A stretch of 64,000 nucleotides of DNA from Arcobacter arenosus (GCF_005771535.1 NZ_VANU01000005.1:54213-118212); one strand, 5' to 3'; counted from the first letter of the stretch, positions 19,960 through 29,852 are shown. Translations and numbers: made by a program. The notes: generated from the sequence alone by a model not told the origin.

Positions 19960-20880
19960 TTATTTTAAAATGTCACCAATTTCTAATCTTTTACCTCTTA
20001 TATAGTCTGTAGCATTAACAGCTTTTTTTGAAGGAGCTTGGATGGTTTTAATTTCTATAGATCCTTTTTTACAAGATACTAAAATAGAATCTTTTTTAAT
20101 ATCTAAAATTTCACCCTCTTTGTTTAAAGAAGAGTTTTCAATTAGTGTAATATCTTTTATTTTTAAACCTGAATTCAAAAAAACACCTGGCCAAAAAGAA
20201 TAAGCTTTGTACTTTAAATGAAGTTTTTTTGCACTTATAAAATCAACTTCACCATCTTCTTTTTTTATTTTTTTACAAAAACTAACTTCCGATTCATTTT
20301 GTTTTAATGGATTTATATTTTCAAAGTTATCTAATGTAGTTATTGTTAATTTTGCAGCTATATCAGATAACTTATTAAAAGCTTCAACAACATCCATAGT
20401 TGGTGTGATTTTAAGATATTGTAAACCTAAAATATCTCCTGAATCAAGTCCCTCTTCCATTAACATTGAAGTTACCCCTGTAAATTCATCATCATTTAAC
20501 AGCGATTCTTGAATAGGACTTGCACCTCTATATTTAGGTAATAAAGATGCATGAAGATTTATACATGGAGCAATATCTAAAATCTCTTTTGGCAAAATTT
20601 GTCCATAGGCTGCAACAATTATATAATCTGGATTTAACGCTTCTATTTGTTTTTTTGCCTCTTGATTTCCCCTTAATTTTTCAGGTTGAAAAATAGGGAT
20701 ATCAAGATTTTTATCCAAACAGAACTGTTTAATGTGAGGAGGAGTAATAACTTGTTTTCTTCCTACTGGTTTATCAGGCTGAGTAAAAAGTCCAACAAGC
20801 TCATATGAACTATCTAAAATCTCTTCAAAAATTTTTGTTGCATAATCAGGTGTACCCATAAACAAAATTTTTTTAGACAT
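19960..20880 (-). CDS. fmt: Methionyl-tRNA formyltransferase
   Basis: A 306-residue Fmt that formylates initiator Met-tRNA with 10-formyl-THF. The N-terminal Rossmann domain has MGTPDYATKIFEE. The catalytic segment NLHASLLPKYRGASPIQ carries the family's Asn-His pair, and the substrate loop LMEEGLDSGDIL follows. The C-terminal OB-fold (about 205-306) is present. The gap to proB is 2 bp, which suggests an obg-proB-fmt operon. Confidence 0.96.
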   Translation of the reverse strand: MSKKILFMGTPDYATKIFEEILDSSYELVGLFTQPDKPVGRKQVITPPHIKQFCLDKNLDIPIFQPEKLRGNQEAKKQIEALNPDYIIVAAYGQILPKEILDIAPCINLHASLLPKYRGASPIQESLLNDDEFTGVTSMLMEEGLDSGDILGLQYLKITPTMDVVEAFNKLSDIAAKLTITTLDNFENINPLKQNESEVSFCKKIKKEDGEVDFISAKKLHLKYKAYSFWPGVFLNSGLKIKDITLIENSSLNKEGEILDIKKDSILVSCKKGSIEIKTIQAPSKKAVNATDYIRGKRLEIGDILK

Positions 20881-20882
20881 TT

Positions 20883-21659
20883 TTATCCTTTTATTGCTTT
20901 AAAAAGTGTTCCACTTTTATGATTTTCTTCTACTAAAAAATCATATGCATTTGTTAAATCAAATCCTGAAGTTAGGTACATAGGGATACCTCTTTTCATT
21001 ACATAATCAGCAGCTTTAAGTTTAGTAACTATTCCCCCTGTAGCAAATTCAGAATTTGGAGTGTGTTTCATTTCCAATTCGTACTCTTTTATTTTTTCTA
21101 CAATTTTTCTCATTTTTGCATTTAGATTTTCATGGGGATTACTATCATATAATCCATCTATGTCAGATAAAATAGCTAACATATCTGCATCAAAGAAATA
21201 AGCTGCTCGAGCTGCAAGTTGATCATTATCACCAATTAATAATTCTTGATTTGCAATTACATCATTTTCATTTAAAATAGGAATAATATTGTTTTTTAAA
21301 AGTATTTCCATTACACCTTTTGCATTTGCAGATCTTTTTCTTGAATCAAAATCCTCTTCTACAAGTAACATCTGTGCACATTTTAAATTGTGTTCTCTAA
21401 ATCTTCTTTTATAATGTTTCATTAGTAAAGGTTGACCAATTGCAGCTAATACTTGTCTATTTAATACTTCAATTCTATCAAGATTTAATACAGTATTACC
21501 AGCAGCAACAGCACCAGAACTAACTAAAATTATCTCATAACCTTTTTCGTTTTTAAGCTTTGCAATTAAATCAACTAAATTATTAAGTCTATCTACTGCT
21601 AAAACGCTGTCTTCTCGTAAAACTGCGCTTCCTACTTTTATAACTAATCTTTTTATCAC
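20883..21659 (-). CDS. proB: Glutamate 5-kinase, PUA-less
   Basis: A 258-residue glutamate 5-kinase, first step of proline synthesis. The amino-acid-kinase fold shows [30 protein letters not shown] and the [13 protein letters not shown] region. E. coli ProB has about 367 residues because of a C-terminal PUA domain. Here that domain is absent, and the protein ends right after the kinase fold. It overlaps obg by 4 bp. Confidence 0.95.
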   Translation of the reverse strand: MIKRLVIKVGSAVLREDSVLAVDRLNNLVDLIAKLKNEKGYEIILVSSGAVAAGNTVLNLDRIEVLNRQVLAAIGQPLLMKHYKRRFREHNLKCAQMLLVEEDFDSRKRSANAKGVMEILLKNNIIPILNENDVIANQELLIGDNDQLAARAAYFFDADMLAILSDIDGLYDSNPHENLNAKMRKIVEKIKEYELEMKHTPNSEFATGGIVTKLKAADYVMKRGIPMYLTSGFDLTNAYDFLVEENHKSGTLFKAIKG

Positions 21660-22747
21660 TTGTTTTGTCCTATTAGCTCATATAAAGCAAATCTAATTGA
21701 ATTTGTGTTTAAGTGTGTTACTGATGAAATTGGTAATACAAAAAATGGTTTTTGTTCATCAAATTTATTAAAAGTTAAATCTTGAACATAATATGGTAAT
21801 GATTTATCAAATCCATATTCATTTGAAGAACTTACTTCTAGTCCAATATCTTCAATAAAAGCTTTAATATCCCCTTCTAAATCTTCTCCGTAATATGCAT
21901 CAACTTTTGTTAAGGCAATAGCAAAATTTCTTCCACTAAGTTCAGTTGAGAATTTTTTCACCTCTTCTTTTAATACTTGGTATTGTTCAATTGTTGTTCT
22001 ATAGTTTGCGATATCTATCATAAAAAGTAAAGTTTTTGTTCTTTCAATATGTTTTAAAAACTCTAAACCTAATCCTCTTCCTTCTGATGCTCCATCAATA
22101 ATTCCAGGAATATCAGCCATAACAAAAGAGTTAAAATCACCAACTTCAACAACACCTAATTTTGGAGTAATAGTTGTAAACTCATAGTTTGCAATCTCGG
22201 GACTTGCATTTGACGAAGTCGAAATTAACGTAGATTTTCCTACATTTGGATATCCCACTAAACCAACATCAGCAATAAGTTTTAATTCAAGTCTAATCTC
22301 AAGACTTTGCCCAGGAAGTCCAGGCTGGCAGTATGTTGGTCTTTGATTACTTGCGTTTTTAAAATGAGTGTTACCTAAACCACCCTTTCCACCTTCAAGA
22401 AACAACTCTTTTTGTCCCTCTTCTAAAAGGTCTAATAAAACTTCACCAGTTTGATTATCTATAACTTGAGTTCCAGGAGGTACAACTAAAATTAATGGAT
22501 CAGCTGATTTACCAGTTTTATTTCTACCCTCACCAGGTCTTCCATTATTTGCCTTTAAAACTGCTCTACCTTTATACCAAGATAATGTATCAGTGTTGTT
22601 GTCTACTTGAAAGTAAACATCTCCACCTTTTCCACCATCTCCTCCATCAGGACCACCTTTAATAACAAATTTTTCTCTTCTAAATGATGCACAACCTTGT
22701 CCACCTTTTCCTGAAAAAACAGTAAATTTAACGCTATCTATAAACAC
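21656..22747 (-). CDS. obgE: GTPase Obg/CgtA (GTG start)
   Basis: A 363-residue ribosome-associated GTPase. The N-terminal Gly-rich Obg domain (about 1-160) contains [20 protein letters not shown]. The G domain has G1 [10 protein letters not shown]2/G3 ([23 protein letters not shown]) and ALTKVD. A short C-terminal extension follows. The start codon is GTG at 22747, six bases after AAAGGA. Its leader carries the GTCCC/GGGAC-type hairpin found also before ridA and rnhB. It follows rplU-rpmA in gene order, but a terminator lies between them. Confidence 0.95.
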   Translation of the reverse strand: MFIDSVKFTVFSGKGGQGCASFRREKFVIKGGPDGGDGGKGGDVYFQVDNNTDTLSWYKGRAVLKANNGRPGEGRNKTGKSADPLILVVPPGTQVIDNQTGEVLLDLLEEGQKELFLEGGKGGLGNTHFKNASNQRPTYCQPGLPGQSLEIRLELKLIADVGLVGYPNVGKSTLISTSSNASPEIANYEFTTITPKLGVVEVGDFNSFVMADIPGIIDGASEGRGLGLEFLKHIERTKTLLFMIDIANYRTTIEQYQVLKEEVKKFSTELSGRNFAIALTKVDAYYGEDLEGDIKAFIEDIGLEVSSSNEYGFDKSLPYYVQDLTFNKFDEQKPFFVLPISSVTHLNTNSIRFALYELIGQNK

Positions 22748-22750
22748 AAT

Positions 22751-22790
22751 TATTCCTTTAAAATGGTACCCATTTTCAAGGGACCCAAAA
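22751..22790 (-). promoter_or_regulatory. Conserved leader hairpin of obg
   Basis: On the minus strand this 40-bp leader reads GGGTCCC, a short A-rich loop, then GGGTACC, then ATTTTAAAGGA and the GTG start. The same order and nearly the same bases precede ridA (24067-24107) and rnhB (44257-44288). The hairpin ends just before the ribosome binding site. Function unknown. Confidence 0.5.
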
Positions 22791-22917
22791 TCATATAACT
22801 TCTTTTTTAGTGAAATTTTATTTCATTTTAAGAAGCCAAAATGTTTCTCTTTATGAGAAAACCTAAATTATCAATAATCAAACATCTAGTTAATATTTCA
22901 TTATTAATAATCACTAA

Positions 22918-22951
22918 AAAAGGGTGTAGGCAAAAAGCACTACACCCTTTT
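22918..22951 (-). terminator. Terminator of rplU-rpmA
   Basis: A perfect 12-bp stem (22918-22929 with 22940-22951) with a ten-base A-rich loop. It ends in T on both strands. It lies 25 bp past the rpmA stop in the minus direction and separates the ribosomal protein genes from obg. Confidence 0.88.
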
Positions 22952-22975
22952 AAAAATTATAACCTATATGAAAAA

Positions 22976-23230
22976 TTAAGAAGCGTATACAGATACTTTT
23001 TTTCTATCTTTGTCTTTTACTTCAAATTTAACAACACCATCAATTAGTGCGTAAATAGTGTGGTCTTTTCCAATTCCTACGTTTTCTCCGCAGTGTACTT
23101 TTGTACCTCTTTGTCTAATGATGATATTTCCAGCTCTTACTGTTTCACCACCAAACTTTTTAACACCAAGTCTTTTTCCAGCTGAATCTCTATTATTCTG
23201 AGTAGATCCTTGACCTTTCTTGTGAGCCAT
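22976..23230 (-). CDS. rpmA: 50S ribosomal protein L27
   Basis: An 84-residue L27 starting [16 protein letters not shown], with [22 protein letters not shown], the family core. The N-terminus reaches the peptidyl-transferase centre. There is no N-terminal prosequence of the Firmicutes type. The gap to rplU is 17 bp. Confidence 0.98.
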   Translation of the reverse strand: MAHKKGQGSTQNNRDSAGKRLGVKKFGGETVRAGNIIIRQRGTKVHCGENVGIGKDHTIYALIDGVVKFEVKDKDRKKVSVYAS

Positions 23231-23247
23231 ACTTTATCTCCTTAAAC

Positions 23248-23565
23248 TTATGCAGCGATTTTAGTAATTCTAACTTTTGTGAAGCTTCTTCTGAAACCTC
23301 TTTTTAACTTAGAATCTTTTCTTCTTCTTTTTTTGTAAATAATAACTTTTTTATCTCTATTTACACCAGTTCCATCTAAAACAACCTCAGCTTCTACTTT
23401 TGCAGTAGATACAGCATCACCAGTTTTTAACTCACCATCGTTTATTGCTAAAACATCAGTGATTTCTAAAGTTTCTTTAGCAGCTTTACCAGTATAATCT
23501 ATATCTAAAATATCACCCTCAGATACTTTGTACTGCTTACCACCACACTTAATAATTGCGTACAT
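23248..23565 (-). CDS. rplU: 50S ribosomal protein L21
   Basis: A 105-residue L21 with the N-terminal [18 protein letters not shown] and the C-terminal basic motif [16 protein letters not shown] that binds 23S rRNA. The length is normal. It starts the rplU-rpmA unit. The 117 bp upstream (23566-23682) hold AT-rich promoter-like sequence but no clear element I can define. Confidence 0.98.
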   Translation of the reverse strand: MYAIIKCGGKQYKVSEGDILDIDYTGKAAKETLEITDVLAINDGELKTGDAVSTAKVEAEVVLDGTGVNRDKKVIIYKKRRRKDSKLKRGFRRSFTKVRITKIAA

Positions 23566-23682
23566 ATTTCAATCCTCTAATTTATCAATCTTTTTTACTA
23601 TAACTTTTAACGGGACGAAATATTATCTAATATTAGTTTAAAGTTTCTTTAAGCCAATAATTCAATTAAGATTTTTTTTAGT

Positions 23683-24066
23683 CTATCTAAATTCTATTGG
23701 TAATGCAATTGCATCCATAACTACCATAGAACCCATTGGCAATCTTCTTGCTTCAACAGTTGTTCTCGCTGGTTTATGATCTCCAAAAGCTTCTGCAAAT
23801 AGTACATTCACAATACCAAAATCATCCATATTTTCTAAATGTACATTAACTTTTATAACTTTATCCATAGAACTTCCAGAATCTTCAAGTAGGTTTTTTA
23901 AGTTTTCTAATACTTGTCTAGTTTGTTTTTTAATATCTCTAACAACTATATCACCATCATGTGTTAAAGGTATTTGCGCTGATGTATAAATAAATCCATT
24001 TGCTCTAACTGCTTGTGAGTATGGTCCAATTGCCTCTGGTAGTTTACTACTCTCTAAAAATTCCAT
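23683..24066 (-). CDS. ridA: RidA-family enamine/imine deaminase
   Basis: A 127-residue YjgF/YER057c/UK114 protein. It hydrolyses reactive 2-aminoacrylate-type enamines to ketoacids. The sequence shows LPEAIGPYSQAVRANGFIYTSAQIPL and the C-terminal catalytic-Arg motif KPARTTVEARRLPMGS. The length is normal. It has its own leader with the GTCCC hairpin shared with obg and rnhB. It stands between dnaG and rplU. Confidence 0.95.
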   Translation of the reverse strand: MEFLESSKLPEAIGPYSQAVRANGFIYTSAQIPLTHDGDIVVRDIKKQTRQVLENLKNLLEDSGSSMDKVIKVNVHLENMDDFGIVNVLFAEAFGDHKPARTTVEARRLPMGSMVVMDAIALPIEFR

Positions 24067-24107
24067 TTATTTCTCCCTAAAAAATGTCCCATTTTTCAGG
24101 GACCCCT
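24067..24107 (-). promoter_or_regulatory. Conserved leader hairpin of ridA
   Basis: On the minus strand the leader reads GGGGTCCC, TGAAAAAT, GGGACATTTTTT, then AGGGAG and the ATG. GTCCC (24099-24103) pairs with GGGAC (24086-24090). This is the clearest member of the three-copy leader motif. Confidence 0.5.
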
Positions 24108-24150
24108 AATTTAATGATTTCTTTTTTATGCTTGAATTCTACAAAAATAA

Positions 24151-25788
24151 TTATAAATTATAACTTACTAATTTACCTAATTTTAATTGATATATATTAT
24201 CTTTAATTTTTCTCAACATTGTTGCTTTTTCCCTAAAAGCTAAAGTCTGATCATATTGAACACTTCTTAATTTATTTGTATAAAATTTCAGTAATAATAC
24301 TAATAATTCACTATTTAATCTTTCATCATCATAAACTTCTAATTTATCATTTAATAAAATCCCATTAAAACTTTGATTTTTAATATCTGTAATTAATAAT
24401 TCAAATTCATTTCTATGATACTCAAACATAGAAGCGTCAACTAAATCTAAAACCTTATCTAATCTACTTGGTTTTTCTAAAATTGTTTTTATTATACATA
24501 ATTCGGCAATATCTATTTTTGTTAAGTTAACTTCTGTAGGTCTTACATTATCAGTTGTAGTTTTTATTAAAGTTTCCCGTACATTTAATCTTTGGGCTAA
24601 ATATCTTTTATATTCATCTTGATAAATTATCCCCAATGATTTTAAATAATCGTTTGCTTCTAAAAGTGCTTTTTGTTTAGAACTTGGATCATTTATATCA
24701 TATTTTGAAATTATGTAATCTATTGCAAAAGGAATAAATGGTTTTGGATTATCAAATATTTTATTTAACTCTTCAATTTTTCCATCATTTACCATATCAG
24801 CAGGATCTTTACCTTCACCAAAGATAACAACACCACCTTCAAAATCTCCTTGAGAAAGCATAACTGAAGCTTTAAAAGCTGCATTCAAACCAGCTTTATC
24901 ACCATCATAAGCAAGAATAACTCTTGGCTCTCCCCTTCTAATTAAGGGTAAATGTTCTTTAGTCAATGCTGTACCAAGTGTAGCTACAGCAGTTGTAAAA
25001 CCTGCTTGATGTAGCATAATTACATCTAAATAACCTTCTGTTACAATAATTCTATTTCTTTTATATATATGCTCTTTTGCAAGGTTATACCCATAAAGTA
25101 GTTTTGATTTATTAAATATTTTTGTTTGGGGTGAATTTACATATTTAGCATTATGTCCTGTAATTGTTCTACCACCAAAACCAACTATTTTTCCACTTTG
25201 TGAATATATAGGGAAAGTGATTCGTTCAATAAATCTAGAATATAAGCCATTTTGTCCTGTATCAATTACACCCAATTCTTTTGCATCTGCAAGGTTAAAA
25301 TAATTGTTTTTTAAAAAATTAATTGTATCGCTTGAACTTGGAGCATATCCTATTTCAAATTTTTCTATTGAAAACTCTGAGATTCCTCTTTTTTTAATAT
25401 ATTCTTTTGCAATAGTGTTGTTAACAAAAAGTTTTTGATAAAATTTATTAACCTCTTCTAATACTTTTAAATCTTGTTTTTTCTGATTTGTTTCGTCATA
25501 ACTTAAATTAAAATTGTACATAGAAGCTAATTTTTCAATTGCTTCAGGAAAAGATAGTTTTTCATATTCCATTACGAAACTAATGGCATTATTCCCACCT
25601 GCACCACAACCAAAACAATGGTAAATTTGTTTTGCAGGGCTTACAACAAAAGAGGGAGTATCTTCTCCATGAAAGGGGCAACAAGCTTTAAAGTTTGCAC
25701 CACTTTTTTTTAATTCTACATATTGTGAAATAACATCTACAATATCAAGGTGGTTTTTTAAATTTTCTATGGAGTCTTTTGTAATCAT
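24151..25788 (-). CDS. dnaG: DNA primase
   Basis: A 545-residue primase that makes RNA primers for replication. The N-terminal CHC2 zinc finger (CCPFHGEDTPSFVVSP, YHCFGCG; about 36-65) is intact. The RNA-polymerase core and TOPRIM domain have EGYLDVIMLHQAGF and the AYDGDKAGLNAA acidic motif. The C-terminal ~140 residues correspond to the DnaB-interacting region and are poorly conserved. It is divergent from the TPR gene on the plus strand. Confidence 0.96.
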   Translation of the reverse strand: MITKDSIENLKNHLDIVDVISQYVELKKSGANFKACCPFHGEDTPSFVVSPAKQIYHCFGCGAGGNNAISFVMEYEKLSFPEAIEKLASMYNFNLSYDETNQKKQDLKVLEEVNKFYQKLFVNNTIAKEYIKKRGISEFSIEKFEIGYAPSSSDTINFLKNNYFNLADAKELGVIDTGQNGLYSRFIERITFPIYSQSGKIVGFGGRTITGHNAKYVNSPQTKIFNKSKLLYGYNLAKEHIYKRNRIIVTEGYLDVIMLHQAGFTTAVATLGTALTKEHLPLIRRGEPRVILAYDGDKAGLNAAFKASVMLSQGDFEGGVVIFGEGKDPADMVNDGKIEELNKIFDNPKPFIPFAIDYIISKYDINDPSSKQKALLEANDYLKSLGIIYQDEYKRYLAQRLNVRETLIKTTTDNVRPTEVNLTKIDIAELCIIKTILEKPSRLDKVLDLVDASMFEYHRNEFELLITDIKNQSFNGILLNDKLEVYDDERLNSELLVLLLKFYTNKLRSVQYDQTLAFREKATMLRKIKDNIYQLKLGKLVSYNL

Positions 25789-25864
25789 AGTAAGAATTAT
25801 ACCTTTTTATTATTTTATATGCCCTTTTATGATATATTCTTTTAAATTTAAAATGAGGTTTTTC

Positions 25865-26914
25865 TTGGACAGTATACTCTTAGAATATAGAGATCCATTA
25901 TTTGGTGTTGTAGTACTTTTTGCACTTATTTTTGCAATATCTTTCTTAACTCACTCTTTTTCTGTTTATAAAGAGAAAAAGGCTAGAAAAGATTATAAAA
26001 AACTTTTAAGAAGATTTGAAATTGGGAAATTAAAAGAAGAGGATTATGTACACCTATATAAAACTTATAACCTTCCCTTTGATTCAATTATTCTTTTAGC
26101 TTCAACTTTCTTACAAAAAGGTAATTACAACAAAGCTATATCAGTTTATTTATCACTTTTAGAGATTGTTACAGATAGAGTAAAAAAAGAGGAATTATTA
26201 GAACTACTTGGAACAACATATTTTAAAAGTGGTTTTATGCAAAGATCAAGGGATATATTTTTAAGAATTTTAAAATTTTCTCCTAGAAATAAAAAAGCTC
26301 TCCACCATCTACTTATTATTAATGAAAAGTTAAAAGAGTATGAGAAAGCAAAAGAGGTAATCGAGTGCTTAGATGAGATTGGTGAAGATACAAAAAAAGA
26401 TAAAGTTTTTATTGAAACACTTAGCATAATAAATGATCCATTAGAATCTTTTGAAAAAAAAGGTGAAAAACTTTATAAGATTTTTAAAGAAAACAATGAA
26501 GTGCAAAGACTTGTTGCAAACTTTTTTCTAAGATACAATAAAGAGTTTTTTTGGAAACACTTAGAGGAATTTGAACCAAAAAAATTCACCGATTTAATGT
26601 GGTATTTAAATTTTGATGATATTGATTTTGAAAAAGTTTCAAAAAATGATTTTTTAAATGAACTTTACAATGCAAAAGGATACTTAGATACACTAGACCA
26701 TAGTAATGACTTTGTATTTGATATTTTAATTGCTTTAAATAAACATGAACATAAAATTCCAGCTACAGTTGATTTTGAATTTATTTGTAGTTCATGTAAA
26801 CAAATACATCCTATGTTTGATACAAGATGCCCACACTGTCACTCAATTTTAAGTTTTGGAGTAAAACATAATATAGTAAAGGACTTAGTTGAAAGAAATC
26901 AATCTCTACAGTGA
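25865..26914 (+). CDS. Membrane-anchored TPR protein with C-terminal zinc-ribbon-like motif
   Basis: A protein of about 350 residues with one N-terminal TM helix (LFGVVVLFALIFAISFL). A TPR-rich cytosolic part follows (e.g. GNYNKAISVYLSLLEIV, LELLGTTYFKSGFMQRSRDIF). It ends in a treble-clef-like CSSCK-CPHCH motif. This layout resembles LapB/YciM of LPS control, but the relation is uncertain. The start is taken as TTG at 25865, six bases after GAGG. An in-frame ATG at 25853 has no Shine-Dalgarno match and is the alternative. The 3' end overlaps rnhA by 26 bp. Confidence 0.8.
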   Translation: MDSILLEYRDPLFGVVVLFALIFAISFLTHSFSVYKEKKARKDYKKLLRRFEIGKLKEEDYVHLYKTYNLPFDSIILLASTFLQKGNYNKAISVYLSLLEIVTDRVKKEELLELLGTTYFKSGFMQRSRDIFLRILKFSPRNKKALHHLLIINEKLKEYEKAKEVIECLDEIGEDTKKDKVFIETLSIINDPLESFEKKGEKLYKIFKENNEVQRLVANFFLRYNKEFFWKHLEEFEPKKFTDLMWYLNFDDIDFEKVSKNDFLNELYNAKGYLDTLDHSNDFVFDILIALNKHEHKIPATVDFEFICSSCKQIHPMFDTRCPHCHSILSFGVKHNIVKDLVERNQSLQ

Positions 26915-27329
26915 TGGTTCATCTTTAGGAAATCCAGGACCTGGTGGCTGGGGAACTATTTTAGAATACAAAGGGAAAGAGAAGGAACTCTCTGGTGCAT
27001 GTGAAAATACAACAAATAATCAAATGGAATTAAAAGGTGTAATTGAAGGTTTAAAAGCTTTAAAAGAACCTTGTGTTGTAAATATTATCTCTGATTCAAC
27101 ATATGTTGTAAAAGGGATAAATGAATGGCTTAATTCTTGGATTAAAAATAATTGGAAAACTGCATCAAAAAAACCTGTTAAAAATGTAGAACTTTGGCAG
27201 GAATATGTAGAAGTTAGTAGTATGCATAAAATCAATGCTACTTGGGTAAAAGGTCATGCTGGGCATGAACATAATGAAAGATGTGATATACTTGCACGCT
27301 CACAAGCAGAAAATTTAAAGGGAGAATAA
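26889..27329 (+). CDS. rnhA: Ribonuclease HI (TTG start)
   Basis: A 146-residue RNase HI that cuts RNA in RNA-DNA hybrids. The catalytic Asp-Glu-Asp-Asp set is seen in [35 protein letters not shown] and the late HNERCDILA. The handle region ([23 protein letters not shown]) is present. The only start that gives the whole beta-1 strand is TTG at 26889, inside the upstream gene, so translation is probably coupled. The window also encodes RNase HII at 44295. Confidence 0.96.
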   Translation: MKEINLYSDGSSLGNPGPGGWGTILEYKGKEKELSGACENTTNNQMELKGVIEGLKALKEPCVVNIISDSTYVVKGINEWLNSWIKNNWKTASKKPVKNVELWQEYVEVSSMHKINATWVKGHAGHEHNERCDILARSQAENLKGE

Positions 27330-27333
27330 ATTA

Positions 27334-28005
27334 ATGGATGATTATTCAAAATTAGAAAAGTGTTTGGCTTATCAGTTTAAAAATAAAGATCTGATAATCG
27401 AAGCACTTACGCATAAAAGTTATAAAAAACCTTATAACAATGAAAGACTTGAGTTTTTAGGGGATGCCGTTTTAAACTTAATTGTTGGGGAATACCTTTT
27501 TAAAAAATTTCCAAAATCAAATGAAGGTGATTTATCAAAAATAAGAGCTAGTTTAGTTAATGAAACAGGTTTCACAAAACTTGCAAATGATATTAAACTT
27601 GGAGATTATATTTATATTTCAAATGCTGAAGAGAGAAATAAAGGTAGAAGTAAAGCTTCTATTTTATCAGATGCATTTGAAGCAATTATGGGTGCTATAT
27701 ATTTAGAGTCGGGTTTAGAAACACTTAAACCAATTATTTTAAACTTATTAGAAAACTCATATGATAAAATCAATCTTGATGTTTTATTTAGTGATTACAA
27801 AACTGCCTTACAGGAGATAACGCAAGCAGAATTTGGGTCAATTCCTGAATATAAAATTGAAGGTTCATATGGACCTGACCATAAAAAAGAGTTTGAAGTA
27901 TCAATTTGGATAGATGGAAAATCATATGGAAAAGCTATTGGTAAAAGTAAAAAACTTGCACAACAAGCTGTTGCAAAAATAGCAATTGAAAAATTAAAGA
28001 AATAA
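27334..28005 (+). CDS. rnc: Ribonuclease III
   Basis: A 223-residue RNase III. The signature [20 protein letters not shown] carries the catalytic acidic residues, and a second acidic site lies in [14 protein letters not shown]. The C-terminal dsRNA-binding domain (about 150-223) ends [17 protein letters not shown]. It processes rRNA and other double-stranded RNA. The gap to rnhA is 4 bp and to aroC 15 bp, which makes one operon. Confidence 0.97.
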   Translation: MDDYSKLEKCLAYQFKNKDLIIEALTHKSYKKPYNNERLEFLGDAVLNLIVGEYLFKKFPKSNEGDLSKIRASLVNETGFTKLANDIKLGDYIYISNAEERNKGRSKASILSDAFEAIMGAIYLESGLETLKPIILNLLENSYDKINLDVLFSDYKTALQEITQAEFGSIPEYKIEGSYGPDHKKEFEVSIWIDGKSYGKAIGKSKKLAQQAVAKIAIEKLKK

Positions 28006-28020
28006 AAAGAGTAATAAAAA

Positions 28021-29094
28021 ATGAATACATTTGGACAAAAGTTTAGATTTACAACATTTGGAGAAAGTCACGGTAAAGCTTTAGGTTGTGTTGTTGATGG
28101 AGTTCCTGCTGGAATAAAAATAGATGAATCTTTTATTCAAAATGAGATGGATAGAAGAAAACCTGGACAAAATGCATATGCAACAGCTAGAAAAGAAGGT
28201 GATAAAGTTGAGATTTTAAGTGGAGTATTTGAAGGTGTAACAACTGGAACTCCAATCTCAATGGTAATTTTTAATGAAAATCAAAAAAGTAAAGATTACT
28301 CAAATGTAAAAGATTTATTTAGACCTGGACATGCTGATTTCACTTATTTTCATAAATATGGAATTAGAGACTATAGAGGTGGTGGAAGATCTAGTGCTAG
28401 AGAAACAGCAGCTAGAGTAGCAGCTGGAGCTATTGCAAAACTGATGCTTAATGAAATCAATGTGCAAATACAAAGTGGTATTTGTGAAATTGATGGAATT
28501 AAAGGAAGTTCTTTTGATTTTGAATATGCTAAAACTTCAGAAATATTTGCCCTAGATAAATCAAAAGAGGATTTCCAAAAAGAAGCTATTTTAAATGCAA
28601 AAAAAGAGCATAACTCAGTTGGTGGAGTTGCCCTAGTAAATGTAAAGAACTGTCCAATTGGTCTTGGTGAGCCCCTTTACTATAAACTTGATTCACAAAT
28701 TGCAAATGCAATGATGGGAATCAATGCTGTAAAAGGCGTAGAGATAGGTGATGGTATTGAATCTGTTTCTTTGAAAGGTCAAGATAATAATGATGAGATT
28801 AGAAGTACAGGTTTTAAATCAAATCATAGTGGGGGTATGTTAGGTGGTATCTCAAATGGTGACGATATCAATGTAAAAATTTATTTTAAACCTACACCTT
28901 CAATCTTTATTAAACAAGAAACTATTGATATTAATAATAATGAAGTTGATTGTGAGTTAAAAGGTAGACACGATCCTTGCGTTGCTATTAGAGGAAGTGT
29001 TGTAGCAGAATCAATGATGGCTTTAGTTTTAGCGGATATGGCTTTATTAAACTTAAGTAGTAAAATAGATAATATCAAAAAAATTTATAATTAG
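28021..29094 (+). CDS. aroC: Chorismate synthase
   Basis: A 357-residue FMN-dependent chorismate synthase, the last step of the shikimate pathway. The sequence shows the family signatures [35 protein letters not shown] and [11 protein letters not shown]. The length is normal. It ends the rnhA-rnc-aroC unit, closed by the hairpin at 29154-29180. Confidence 0.97.
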   Translation: MNTFGQKFRFTTFGESHGKALGCVVDGVPAGIKIDESFIQNEMDRRKPGQNAYATARKEGDKVEILSGVFEGVTTGTPISMVIFNENQKSKDYSNVKDLFRPGHADFTYFHKYGIRDYRGGGRSSARETAARVAAGAIAKLMLNEINVQIQSGICEIDGIKGSSFDFEYAKTSEIFALDKSKEDFQKEAILNAKKEHNSVGGVALVNVKNCPIGLGEPLYYKLDSQIANAMMGINAVKGVEIGDGIESVSLKGQDNNDEIRSTGFKSNHSGGMLGGISNGDDINVKIYFKPTPSIFIKQETIDINNNEVDCELKGRHDPCVAIRGSVVAESMMALVLADMALLNLSSKIDNIKKIYN

Positions 29095-29153
29095 TTAAAG
29101 TAAATTTTTGTAATATTCATTTGTCCTTTACTTTGGTCAAGTTGAAAGGATAT

Positions 29154-29180
29154 AAGCGGAGTTTATCTCCGCTTTTTTTT
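29154..29180 (+). terminator. Terminator of aroC
   Basis: A perfect 8-bp stem (29154-29161 with 29167-29174) with a five-base loop and a run of eight T (29173-29180). It lies 60 bp after the aroC stop. It touches the stop codon of the convergent NifX-like gene. Confidence 0.92.
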
Positions 29181-29518
29181 TAACTTAATTTATGTAATTT
29201 ATCGTTAATAAAATCACTATAAGTATCAAGTACTGTTTTTTTAGAATCTGTAAGGAATACAGAAACACCACTTTTTTTTAGTTCTGATAAAGGCAACTCT
29301 TCATTTTCTGGAAGAATTAAAACTCCAAATCTTTCCTGTTTACATTCGTTTACAATCTCGAAAGCTGAGTTAGGATGTGGGTTTTTGATAATCTGAACAT
29401 CTGAAATATTCTGTCCATTTAAATCTAAAACTGTTAAATATTCTGATTCTTCAAAATTACTTTCAAGAACAGATAAATAACTCATTTTTTGATTTGTTGG
29501 GAAGACTACTCTAAGCAT
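29180..29518 (-). CDS. NifX/NifB-associated-family small protein
   Basis: A 112-residue protein that looks like the dinitrogenase iron-molybdenum cofactor-binding fold (NifX, NafY and NifB C-terminus family). The N-terminal strand MLRVVFPTNQKM, the central IIKNPHPNSAFEIVNECKQERFGVLIL and the final LKKSGVSVFLTDSKKTVLDTY follow that ribonuclease-H-like layout. Metal-ligand residues are not obvious, and only one Cys is present. Such orphan proteins often sit near DUF134 genes, as here. No nitrogenase genes are in view, so a role in nitrogen fixation is not implied. A good ribosome binding site (AAGGAG) precedes the ATG. The family call is moderate. Confidence 0.6.
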   Translation of the reverse strand: MLRVVFPTNQKMSYLSVLESNFEESEYLTVLDLNGQNISDVQIIKNPHPNSAFEIVNECKQERFGVLILPENEELPLSELKKSGVSVFLTDSKKTVLDTYSDFINDKLHKLS

Positions 29519-29570
29519 TTAAACTCCTTAGATTAGATTATTAAATTCAATGCATTTAAAAAAGAAATTG

Positions 29571-29655
29571 AAACATCAGTCGCTAGGACGAGTGAAAAAA
29601 GTAATGACTAGGGAAAAGACAATTATGTATTTTAATCCTAACCAAACTGATGTTT
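29571..29655. ncRNA. Candidate structured RNA or leader element
   Basis: A perfect 10-bp closing stem (29571-29580 with 29646-29655) encloses 65 bases. Inside it, TAGGA (29584-29588) pairs with TCCTA (29636-29640), giving a stacked inner helix with an asymmetric internal loop. The rest is A-rich with ACTAGGG and GACGAG segments. Read on the minus strand it would lie in the 5' leader of the NifX-like gene, 53 bases before its ATG. Read on the plus strand it lies 245 bases before DUF134. I do not recognise it as a known riboswitch class. Orientation is undetermined. Confidence 0.4.
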
Positions 29656-29801
29656 GAAATACATTCTATTAAAGCTTATATTTATATACAATTTGTACAA
29701 TATCGGGAACCATTTTGGTTACCGTAGAGAGAAGATCACATGTTTTATATTGTATAATTATATATTAAGTAATTATTAAGTCAAACTAATAACTGCTTAA
29801 A

Positions 29802-29852
29802 TGAACATATGTCAGAATTGTATCAATTTTCTGAACATATGTCAAGTATAAT
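29802..29852 (+). promoter_or_regulatory. Promoter of the DUF134 gene with paired operator-like repeats
   Basis: The 13-mer TGAACATATGTCA occurs at 29802-29814 and again at 29832-29844, exactly 30 bp apart, i.e. about three helix turns. Each is nearly palindromic around ACATATGT. TATAAT follows at 29847-29852, so the second copy covers the -35 zone. This layout suggests binding by a dimeric HTH protein, perhaps the product of the gene itself. Confidence 0.6.
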
